From Reticulitermes lucifugus (taxonomy: Eukaryota; Arthropoda; Insecta; Blattodea; Rhinotermitidae), in the NCBI GenBank assembly GCA_026260175.1, contig JAKCWW010000703.1, forward strand, positions 31,752 to 95,751: a stretch of DNA of 64,000 bases. The letters run 5' to 3'. The position numbers and the translations under genes were made by a program. The notes under the pieces are model-generated. The model was not told where the DNA came from and searched no databases. It was given only the letters and a program-made list of their open reading frames with translations. Below, in pieces: positions 12,720-22,744 of this stretch. Position 1 is the first letter of the stretch, and every line of letters begins with the position of its first letter.

Positions 12720-14450
12720 ACATTCCATGCAAACTTCCTATCAATTCATTAACCTCTTTTTTCGAAAAACATGTTAGGACGGAAGAAAAAAGTAGTAACC
12801 ATAACCACAAAATCTAATAAACCACACCCCATCGCCATGCATCAGTCACATGGCTTTGAAGGGTGCTTGCGCGCACAGTCCGATAACATTTGAACAGCAT
12901 TAGCATGCCTTTCTCTTCCTCTTCATGACTTTTCTTTTGGAAGCTATCGGTTCCTCACACTATATAGCGTTAAAAATTGAGACGATTGATTAGTTACGAA
13001 TAGCAGGTGTTTGGAAGACAGCAGTCGTGATCTAACAGAGGTAATATTCCGATATTTGGCTGGGGAAGTTGACATAACCATGAAATATAGGATAGACTAA
13101 AGTTCTGGTTGATATTCGAATTGAGCACACCCAAATACCAGTCCAGAGCGTCATCGTTACACGGGCATGTTGCTCTCTGTTTAGTCAATGTGTTATCATA
13201 TAACTTATTACTTTCCAGAAACTAGTTTGATCAAGAAATTTTTCACCCTCTGTGGCACCCACAGAGACATTTGTTTCCTCGTTATCAGGTGTGCGTGATG
13301 TGGCGAACAAATATAATATAGAACTTTCCTGAATTCGGGAAGCTAGTGGTTACCAGTGTTTAAAATGATTGGCTCCAGGTACTTGAAAAGATTTAGAGGG
13401 GCTCTTAATATCTTTTGATTTTCAATTTCACCAACAAATCAAACTGTTGTAAAATTTCTAAGTATACTTCCATTTCAGCTTATATTGCATGCAACTTTGA
13501 AACAAAACGCACAAAACTAACACTACAGTATTATTAACATTTCTCTTATTAGTATATGTGTTATTCAAGCTACACTGTAGGGTAGTACGCAAATTAAGGA
13601 AGATGTCATGTGTAACATGACAGGCAAAAAACTAAGAACACAATAGAAATAAAATTGCGCAATCTTAAATAACAAGGTGATGTCACATTTAGATGTACGT
13701 GTACTTGTAACTGAAGAATATAAGCAATTAGTATTCAAATCCGTTATTCAGTACCTAAACGCCTACTTAGTATTTAGGTTTGCAAGTAATTAACTACGAA
13801 TATCTGATAACCCACTGCCCATGACAAAATGTGGAGAGCAAAGCGATGATACGTTACCAAAGTCAAGAAATTATAATTAAAGTATTGATTGTCAAACTGC
13901 CAAGCTGTAATAAAAACCTGAATCTAGTCACATATCTCTTCTTTATTATGAGATTTTTGTAGGCTGAATGAGAATTTTATGACACGATCCATGGGAGTCC
14001 ATTTTTCAATTTCACAAATCCCGACAAACCATGTTGGAGCTTGTGGTTATCGTGTATGTTTTTTTATTTCACTGAAAAGAAATTCGAAACTATATACTAT
14101 TGAGTCCAAAACGTTGGCGATGTAAAGCGTTTTGTAGACATTGTATGAAAGGTTTAGAACCTCCTGGTGGTTGAACAAGGAATGCATTGATCTCGTACTG
14201 TGCGGAAATTGGAGTACAGGGCCCAGCACTTTGCACCGTCTACCCTTATTCTCGCTTTCTGAAACTTTGTCTGTGTAGCGTATAATAGAGAAAAGAGTCT
14301 AGGATGGCTGGGTCTGTGTGGATGTATAATATCAGAGACAACTAAAATATCGCAGTTTCAACTGTGTAAATTTAGCAACAACAAAAATTATTAATTTAAA
14401 AAAAGCGAGATTCTTAAATTGTTGAAGATGAAGATTATTGTCTTTTGGGA
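12720..14450. other. unassigned AT-rich sequence
   Basis: No supportable gene or repeat. Minus-strand ORFs of 60-64 codons are unremarkable. Confidence 0.4.
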
Positions 14451-14454
14451 CAAA

Positions 14455-14890
14455 ACATAGGTAGAGAGTGTCGGCTGAGGAAGGTATTGGATCTAAGGGG
14501 GAAGAAATAAAAGGGGAATGGAATATATATTGTAAACAGAAACTTCAGAATTTATACACACCGCCAAATATTATTCGGGTGATTAAATTAAAGTGGCTGA
14601 GTTGGGTAGGGCTTGTGTCAAGCAAAGTGAACAGAAACAGGTACAGAGTTTCAATGGTGAAACATGACGAGAGATTACCACTTGGAAAACCTAGGCCTAG
14701 CTGGGAGAACAATACAATACTGGTTCCTAAATAGATAGATTGGGAATGCGTGGGTTGAATTTATGAGATTAAGGACAGACAAATGGCGGGCACGTGTGAA
14801 CACGGTAATGAACCTTCGAAATAAAAAGAATCCTATGAATTTTTCGACTAACTTGCTTCTCAGGGTCTTTGCTCAGCGCACCTAGTTAGT
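14455..14890 (+). mobile_element. LINE 3'-end relic (same family as 8838-9761)
   Basis: The frame at 14468-14734 reads GSKGEEIKGEW, then LQNLYTPPNIIRVIKLKWLS, then LPLGKPRPSWENN. This is a diverged form of the RT tail seen at 9.4 and 42.4 kb. It is followed by a stop, then frames with MRLRTDKWRARVNTVMNLR, and a 3' UTR ending CACCTAGTTAGTCAG. It is 5'-truncated and carries more mutations than the 42.4 kb copy. The left boundary is approximate and no target duplication was found. Confidence 0.75.
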
Positions 14891-15024
14891 CAGCTTGTTA
14901 TTTATTTATTTAGTTATTTTTTTAAAAAAATATTATTATTCGTTCCGTGCATTGTGACTATAATCACCCACATACACCAACAAATGCAGTACATAAAATA
15001 ATAAATTATCCATAAACATGAAGT

Positions 15025-15220
15025 CTCCTACATGTTTCGGCGATAAATTGCCGTCCTCAGCGAGACATAACACAAATGCATATAAAACCAACATATCCAA
15101 TTTATTATTTATTTTTAATATTCTTTTAACACTTCATTGTAAATTGAATGTGTTGGTTTTGTATGCCTTTGTATTATGTCTTCCTGTAGATGAAAATTTG
15201 TCGACAAAACATATAGGAGA
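15025..15220. repeat. fold-back element with hammerhead-like arms (element A)
   Basis: Left arm 15025-15104 and right arm 15140-15220 are inverted copies, for example AAAACCAACATATCCAATTT against AAATTGAATGTGTTGGTTTT, with a spacer of about 35 bp. At the outer end of the left arm the minus strand reads CTGAGGA, C, GGC, loop, GCC, GAAAC, ATGTA, GGAG. The right arm, on the + strand, has a more decayed copy with CTGTAGA and AAAACATATAGGAG. The left-arm layout matches a minimal hammerhead ribozyme core with one extra base before helix II. Function is not shown. Confidence 0.6.
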
Positions 15221-16109
15221 GTTCGTTTGCACGGATTATTTATGATTTTATATAAATTGTGTGCATTTGTTGGTGTGTAAGGATGAGGCTAGCAAAAATT
15301 GGTAGTACACTTAGTGCCATTAAACAAGAAATAAGCAACAGGGAATATTCGCATTTACAGGACTAGAATCGAAATATTGTTCTTAATATATGCATTCATT
15401 TTGCATTTTGTGTTAAAGGACGCTACCATTCGTCATCATATACGCTGAGGTATTGACAGTTTCTGTAACAAAATTATGAATAAACGAAATATTTGACAGT
15501 AGGCAAAGTAGTAATGCAGTCGCTGAATTTCCAGTATTAAACACGGTGCCTACTTCAATCGGATGTAGGACACAATACCACCTGTGGTACTGACGTCACT
15601 ATCGCAAGCAATGTGCTGCAGCATATCATGCCTTCTACGTAATTAGCATCGCCTTTCCTCCTCCCTCCAGGGTGCCCTGAGGTAATATTGCAGGTGATGC
15701 CTGTTGATTGCATTACTCGGACGTCAACGGTCAGTATATGTCAGTTCAATATATCTTTGGGCATGGGATTTGGTGTGGCATTAAGAAGGTCACAAGCTGT
15801 TCGTTTGGCTATATATTCTACCGACATTACAAGCATTAGTACTAGTAAGAGCTTACGACACTCTTTTTCACGAAAACATTCCTGTCTGTAGGTACAATGA
15901 TGCTAACCAGAGCGAGACAATAATAACTGTTATTAAAATTCACCCTCAAAGTTCAAAGCGACATTTGACAATTCCCAGGTCAACTTACTGTTTCTACGGA
16001 CAGATCCTTCATTCGTCACCTTACAGCTATGCTGACCTTGAAAGCATTTGGAACTTTTCATTTCAGTGAATAGAAACGACGATTTTCGTCGTCATAAGTA
16101 ATATATAAT

Positions 16110-16370
16110 TTTTTTCCCCAATGGCTCGACAGCCCCTTGGGAGCCAAGGCCGCCCCATTTTTCGAGACTTCACGATCACTCTTTTAGACACACCACACTC
16201 GGTAGGACTCCTCTGGACGAGGGACATGCCCGTCGCAGAGACCTCTACCTGACAACACACAACACTCACAAGAGACAGACTTCCATGCCCCCGGGGGATT
16301 CGAACCCACAATCCTAGTAGGCGGGCGGCCGTAGACCCACGCCTTGGACCGCGCGGCCACTGGAATCGAC
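16110..16370 (-). mobile_element. tRNA-derived SINE, near full length, with 12-bp target duplication
   Basis: On the minus strand the head reads CAGTGGCCGCGCGGTCC (A-box region). It is followed by GGGTTCGAATCCCC, a near-consensus RNA polymerase III B box, then a body of about 180 bp ending in a run of A. GTAATATATAAT occurs at 16098-16109 and again at 16371-16382, so the whole element is bounded by a perfect 12-bp target-site duplication. SINEs have no protein and rely on LINE enzymes in trans. The 119-codon ORF antisense to flanking sequence (16063-16422) is incidental. Related copies lie at 60440-60690 and 63671-63736. Confidence 0.9.
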
Positions 16371-16478
16371 GTAATATATAATACATAACATATTCTGTAA
16401 TGTTATTTGAAACATGAGACAAATTGCTGCAAGTACGGCCTCATTTCTAACGGCTTTTCTATTCTGACAAAATTCAAG

Positions 16479-16616
16479 CGGACTTATCCCTCGTCCAGGG
16501 AAGTCCTACTGAGTGTGTATGTGTGTATGTGTAGGTGCAACAATAACGATCTCCACCTACAATGAGTAGGTAGAAGAGATCAGAATAGGAAAGACATAAC
16601 GAAAGAAAGAAAGAAA
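16479..16616 (+). mobile_element. 5'-truncated SINE fragment with (GAAA)n tail and 13-bp target duplication
   Basis: This 138-bp insert begins with TCCCTCGTCCAGGGAAGTCC, which matches the body of the minus-strand SINE next door (TCCCTCGTCCAGAGGAGTCC). It then has a different 3' half with a GTGTATGT run and ends in GAAA units. GACAAAATTCAAG is present at 16466-16478 and 16617-16629, a perfect 13-bp duplication. It is a separate, 5'-truncated insertion of a SINE subtype with its own 3' end. Confidence 0.85.
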
Positions 16617-17481
16617 GACAAAATTCAAGTAGACATTCAGAGCAGAGGACTTAGGAATCTCAAAGCTTTCTTCTTCTATTCTTCTGTAAGAATGGATGGA
16701 TATATAGAGTAACATCACCCCATTATATACTTTGCAAAAGTAATTAGTGGATGTCGGAAAAGGAGGAAGCTATCGTGTTTATAGCTACTGTTAAGCCTTT
16801 CCACGTTACAAGCGAGACACATTGTCGGAATCAGGCGTCCATTTACTTTTTCAGGATGTGGTATCAAGAATCAATAAACGTCTTCAAAACTATTGGCCTA
16901 TTTTAACTGTAATGTTTGCAAATGCTTTGTTCTGCAGAGTGGAGAAAATGTTACTGACTGACACATGCCTGCGCCTGAAATGTAACCGATTTGTGTGAAG
17001 ACCCAGATCGATAACTTTCTCCATGTCTCTTTTAAGTAGTAATGAACTTCTCCCATGTATTCAGTTCAGGCCAGTGACACGCACTTTTAATATTTCGGGA
17101 TAAACATTTAATTGCTTAATATACCTTGCTAAACAGTTGTCTAATTAATTTATATGTATAGATATTTCTTGTTTATTTTCTTCGCGACCTTGAGAATATG
17201 GCTTGCGTTGTAGAAAATACATTTATAAACTAATTTTTATAGTTCTCTGAAAAATGTTTGTGGACAATTTTTCGAGAAAATTTCTAATACTTTAAATGTA
17301 ATTATTTCTAGTAGTTTACGAATTTATGACTTATTATAGTTCTACAATTCTTTACTTCCACCTAAGATACTTGAAAACATAAGTAGAAACTATTGATGTT
17401 TACAAACTTGTGATTACTTTAGATGAAAACACATTAAAATCCAATGTCTGTTACAGTATGTTTAAACATACTGCGAAGAAG

Positions 17482-17740
17482 TCAGCCACACAGACATAAC
17501 AAATTGTGATGCACATAGTTCAGTGGTGATACGGCTGAACTATACTCATGTTTACAGAGAGCTGTAGTACCGATAACAGTAGCATTATCCGTTGAGTCGT
17601 TAGTACTTGCGGAAACAGTTGCCCGGCCTGTGGTAATTTCCTGACCGCTAGGCAGCTCGTACCGCAATAAAGGAAAACGCACAGCAGTAACATCTCGCTT
17701 TAGTTGCGCTTCTCCCAAATTAGATATTCTTGTAGCCTAA
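17482..17740 (-). other. unassigned open frame, possible exon or repeat relic
   Basis: A minus-strand frame stays open for about 85 codons (from a possible acceptor TTATTTAG at about 17739, through LKRDVTAVRFPLLRYEL and TTGRATVSASTNDS, to a stop at 17482). Its amino-acid composition is more balanced than that of the surrounding chance ORFs. I do not recognise the family. It does not join in frame to the signal-peptide exon at 27.1 kb through that acceptor (it would read a stop after GYKNI). It may be a decayed transposon frame. Confidence 0.2.
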
Positions 17741-17744
17741 ATAA

Positions 17745-19210
17745 TCAAACTGGACAAATAAATCTAGTGCAACAGAAACATTAGACAGTACGTCTCTCTG
17801 CAGTTTGGTGAAACTTTATAAACTTTCGTGAGTGCAATCTAAACACCGAGAACAAATTCCATGAAACAGAGTCCTTCTATAGAAACTGACAGTTGCTCTA
17901 CTACTCAAGAAATTCCCCTCCTTTATTAGATCCCGAGTGTTCGCTGTTCATAACATTCAGCCTTTGAACGACTTCACTCCTCAACCACACACCTTTTCAT
18001 ATTATTTTCCATCTACTTCTATATCCTCCAAGTAGCGCAGTGCCTTAAGCCTTTACCACGCGTGCTAAACGAGACACCCAACATATCATTCTTAGTTTAA
18101 TCAAACCAGTAATAATGTGGTAATGTTAGAAGTTACATAAATCCTCATTACATAATAGTCTCTATAGAACGATTACCCACACACTTGTACGTCTAAATAT
18201 TCCTCTAAGTACCCTGTTCTGAAACACGCTAAACCTATGTCACTCCCTGAAGGTGAGATACTAACTTTGATACAAATTTGAAAAAATACCAAAGTTACAT
18301 TTTAATCTGAACTGAGTGATGGTGAGTGTTGCCGAAAATAAACAGTACATAATTTCTTCTTTAATTTAATTCTTGCTCTTTACTGTCATTTTACGATTTG
18401 GACGACTGAGGATTCGTTGCAAAGTTTAGAGTAAAGCACCTTGGTCGACGCTGGGGCTCACCCAACCTCCGATTCAACGGCTCCTACACCCGTTGAATCA
18501 GAGGCTGAGAGTTACCACAAGAACCTGAAGCTGGCGTCCCACTTTCGGCTGGTGACGAGATTAAGGATACTTAAGGTTTTATATCCTCTTTTCAATATGT
18601 CTTCATAGCGCGTAGTTTAAGTGACAATAGGGACAAATTTACCGTTTGCGTTCATTCACAAATGTTTAAAATCTAAGAATTTTGATTGATTAATCTTCAC
18701 CAACTGTTCACTGCAATACTGTTACGGTCAATTTATTTAATATCCACGTTTCCGCTCAACATATTTAGATTTCTTCTGAAATAATCTTGAAACATTATTT
18801 CAAAACAGTGCAAAACTTCTAATTACAAAGATACAGTTACGTTTTGTCCTAATTCGGTAAGTTATTTTGAATGTAAGGTTGTCTGAAGTCAAGATGTAAC
18901 AAAAGCTTTTGTAAATAAAAGTCCTTGAAATTTAATACGTAAATTAAAAGCTTGGTTGAGAAAAGGTTCTTGGATATAGTCCACTTCTTATTCCCTTGTA
19001 GTTAATTACCTGTTCATCCACTCTCTCAAAGAGCTGTATTTTTCGGGAAGTACAAAGTTACATACTTTAATTCACATTGGAGGAATATGACGATAAGATA
19101 TGAAGGCGTGGCTAGTGTTAACATTAATGTAATGATGCAAGGCTGTTCTATTCATCAGGAGTATGACTTATCAGAATCACACGCGGGTGGACGCGAATCA
19201 ACACTGGTCT
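17745..19210. other. unassigned sequence with one strong hairpin
   Basis: No gene recognised. A GC-richer patch at 18430-18560 contains a 14-bp stem: CTCCGATTCAACGG at 18467-18480 pairs with CCGTTGAATCAGAG at 18490-18503 with one mismatch. Confidence 0.4.
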
Positions 19211-19214
19211 ACCC

Positions 19215-19382
19215 TCATTTGAAACCTTCCACCCATTCGTAAACTTTCCTTTGGCACATACATTTATCGCCATAGTAGGCTGTCATTCTTCTGCAAATGT
19301 CACTATTTCCCACATCCACTGACCACAAAATTCTGATCACAGATCTTTGTTCTTTGGTGCTTTCTGTCATTGTAGCAACCAT
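19215..19382 (-). pseudogene. mariner-type transposase N-terminal (HTH_48) fragment
   Basis: A 55-codon minus-strand frame starts at 19382 and ends at a stop at 19215. It reads STKEQRSVIRILWS, then DICRRMTAYYGD, then QRKVYEWVEGFK. This is the pattern of the first helix-turn-helix (HTH_48-like) of mariner-family transposases, which binds the terminal inverted repeat. The usual GR...GRP linker follows only after the stop and a frame change, and no catalytic domain is visible downstream on the minus strand. It is an isolated N-terminal relic of a different copy from the one at 12.3 kb, which keeps only the C-terminal half. Confidence 0.7.
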
Positions 19383-20427
19383 GTTAAATTTATCGCAGTA
19401 TTATCTTTACTTCTGAAGATAACTAGCTGAAATGATGAAGGTTCATATTTTTCGTATCTAATGTCAGTCCCATTGTTCCACGGTCGCTTCTGGTGCAAAT
19501 TATAGGCTAATTACTTTCATATGTTTAGCTCATCTTCCACCTCCATAAAACACAGCTAAAATGCTGTTATTTTTTATATTACGCGTAATCGTTGCTACTA
19601 ATTTGTGGGGAATTTTGTCAGATATCACCGATAACTAAGGCAACGACGAGGAAATAAATGTTTCTATAAACAGAGTGGCGCTGAAGTCCCTGTATTTATT
19701 CTAACTTACTATGTGGTTCTGCATGTGCATGCCGTGTGCCGTGTAAAGTGTATCACGGCACCAGGGCACACGGCGTGGACACTACTTTCGAATTCACACA
19801 CACATTGCGTCACACGGCGTTCACATGCAAATACACATGCTAGATACGGTGACATAGCGGCTACCACGTTCTCGTAGATTCTGAAGCGAAGGGATTTCAG
19901 GGTAATGATAAAAACGAAGCGGCTTCTTGAGTCTTTGCTTAGTGTAACGTCTAAAACGCGGATTATTTCCTTACTTACTTTTCTACCAGTAATAGAGCAT
20001 TAAACAATTCAGCTTTACGGGCTGCTTGATTAAGGAACCGGACTTAAAGATCGGAAGCATCTCGTCAAACTATTATAGCCACTGTTAGGTGTTGTTTTTC
20101 CTAAAAGAGTCCATTTATGAAACATTATTCTATACACCTTATCCTTAAACTGTCAGATTAAATTTGTAACAGGTTTTATGAAATTCGCGCAATTTGCAGT
20201 AGGTTCTGTGTTGTTGTTGCTGTTGTTCCTTTCTTTCGTATCAATGAAAATTAATAAATTGATTTTAAAACACATAAATCATACAAATCTATTGCGGTAT
20301 TTTCTTCCTTCCTCAGTCACCAGTATTCCTGTCTCAGTATCATCTAATACTTATCCATTCTTTCTCTTTCTTCGGAATCCACAAGATTACAAAATTAATA
20401 AATGTATTTCCTCTTACATTGATCTGG

Positions 20428-20448
20428 CTTAGACCGCGCGGCCACTGG
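20428..20448 (-). mobile_element. SINE head-only fragment
   Basis: The minus strand reads CCAGTGGCCGCGCGGTCTAA, identical or nearly so to the first 20 bases of the SINE at 16110-16370. The rest of the element is missing. Retention of the 5' end alone is opposite to normal 5' truncation and suggests later deletion. Confidence 0.55.
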
Positions 20449-20454
20449 GGTCGT

Positions 20455-22080
20455 CGTTAAGTGAAAACGACCACATAAAATTACCACATGCATTATATAA
20501 ACCAATACTTTACCGGAAGTCAACTGATCTTGACGGAACAATCTCTCCGAGGCAGTGACCATTTTGCCCAAGTGTAGTGGAAACTTTGTTACGGAAGCGT
20601 AACATGTGATAAAAACCATGTAACTTCGCCCCTGTCAAGTGACAAACTTGTTGGCAGCTGTCGTGTCGCATGTAATCTCTCATCGCAAAGCATGCTGGAG
20701 TTTCCTAACATTCCAGGCACTTTCCTGCAACCTAATGGGTAGAGCAGATTGGTCATCGGTTGTTGAGACGGCAAGAGTATTGAATTAAGCAACAGCGAGG
20801 CCACACAAAGTGAAGAGTGAGACATTGCCTCAAATGGGATGAATTTTTGAACGCAAAATTCAGTGTGGTGACACACGCATATTTAGTGACACTTCACCTA
20901 ACAAAGACTGCGTTGAAGAATGAAAACTTTGAAAAAAAGAAAGGAAGATTGATACTTCTCCTCAGCATAATATTCAGTTCCAGAAAACCTGCAATTCTAA
21001 TCAATGGCTACAAGAATGAAATCATTATCTAGTAGATTTCTAAGTTGCCCTCCATAGAGAAAATTGTTTAAAAAATAGGAGTATATTTTTTTAAAGGTAT
21101 GCTTCTGTAGTTGAGTCATGAAACATGAAACACGTTGAGCTAGTGCAGTAATTTAATTTATTAATAAATAATTTTTTATGGACGGCATTAGACTAATTTG
21201 TGTAATGTAACACGAAGGTTTAGATCCAAAATTGAGCGTTACACTTCAGTGACTTGTCATAGATCAGATTGGCTTAGCTGTATTGTGGAGACGTCTACTC
21301 GACTCACATCTGGAACACCTAATCTCCTAACCGAACTGTTTGGTGATTTTCTCACTCTCTGAGCGAAAACAGTACCTTATTTTAACATCGCTTCCTTTCA
21401 GATCCTTCTCCAATCACTATGAACTCTTTATCGTGGTATTCGATCGTACTGTAATCATTATTAGTACACGGTCAGAAAATGAAGAACTTCAAGAAAGTTA
21501 ATCTTGTTGTTTTTTGTGTGTCTGTTGTTACTCTTACACATTCCTTAGTTTTCAGAATTACTAAACCTCAAACTGTAAGGTTGCGAATATCTGAGATTTC
21601 ACGGCGCATAATTTAGTTTCGAATGAAACTACTTCCTCATTTTCAGGTACAACAACATGGAGGCAGCATGTATCTCAATGGTTGCCATGTACAATTGTAC
21701 AAGGTGTCACAGCCCAGAGGACCTAAGTCATGATACCCATCGCCAGGTAGTATCTTGATTTGGCGCTGGTATTAAGTTACATGGCTATTCTGAATACTAT
21801 TTGCTTTGGTAATGTAAATCCAAACCAAGTGGTGTTTGATATTATTCCTGGCCTATTTTCTACGTCATGTGCTTTATAGGGATGGGATCCAACACTTCCA
21901 CGTTTTGTACATGTTGGTCCTTGTGATGTCACGTGACATGTGTGATTGTGCATTGTCATGCGGCGGGGTGACATCAGTTGTGTTACTGATCTGTTCCGCC
22001 TGGGTGGAGAGTATCCACATCTGACTCTGTATGTCCAGTTTGCCTCGCAGTAGGTGCTTTGCCTCAGATGACACAAGAGT
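20455..22080. other. unassigned sequence
   Basis: No supportable gene. Overlapping ORFs on both strands at 21777-22175 (132, 66 and 62 codons) reflect a locally GC-richer patch and show no family signature. Confidence 0.35.
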
Positions 22081-22084
22081 CTGG

Positions 22085-22150
22085 AGGCAAAGTCGTAATT
22101 CAGCTTGCTACAGACGAAATGGATTTGAATCCCAGTCAGACCACCCCTTC
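22085..22150 (+). mobile_element. possible decayed tRNA-derived SINE head
   Basis: TTCAGCTTGCTACAGACGAA followed by GGATTTGAATCCCAGTCAGA resembles a tRNA-like segment ending in a B box. The A box is weak and no tail was found. Confidence 0.25.
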
Positions 22151-22434
22151 CAATGTGAAGAAGAGCGCCTTCCAATTTTTTTTAAGAGGAAGTGAAGGCA
22201 GATATTCATCTGTGTATCTGAGTCTGCTGCATCCTACTTGGGAAAACAATCCTCTGACGGTCTCGTTTTTAACTTATTTTTGTGTCTTGACAATTATGGT
22301 TTTCGTGCAAGAAGTCAGATTATGGTACTAGAATCTGCCTTGACAGATTTATAAATTAGCTTTATGACCTGAACCAAGATCTTGAGTTTTGCTCTTTGGG
22401 TTTGTTTCCACTGAAATATAATTAGAGCTAGCCA

Positions 22435-22731
22435 ATGAGAAAAACGCAAAACATTGATGGACCAATCGAAATTCTGAAAACTAGGGCAGAGCTAACAGGC
22501 AGAATTCCAAATTTAAAAGGTTTTGTTTGTGAGGTAGCAAGCACCCAAGCTCCGGGGCTCCTTCCTTATTTTGATTATCTTCGTGCTAATCGGTTGCACG
22601 AAATGCGTGATACTGATTTCGGCACTGTACCACAAAATAGTGAACTAGAAATTATATTACTGAAGTGCATATATATGGGAACGTCTTACATTGAAGTGAA
22701 ATATGTCAGTGTAAAATCTGTGGTTTATTAA
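22435..22731 (+). other. unassigned 98-codon ORF
   Basis: This frame opens MRKTQNIDGPIEILKTRAEL and has balanced composition with no low-complexity tracts. I recognise no domain, and no splice sites or promoter make it convincing. It may be a chance frame or a decayed transposon piece. Confidence 0.15.
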
Positions 22732-22744
22732 CACGACAGTTATT

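Noticed and set aside
16063-16422. 119-codon minus-strand ORF
   Set aside because: It is the SINE at 16110-16370 read through; the family is non-coding and RNA polymerase III-type.
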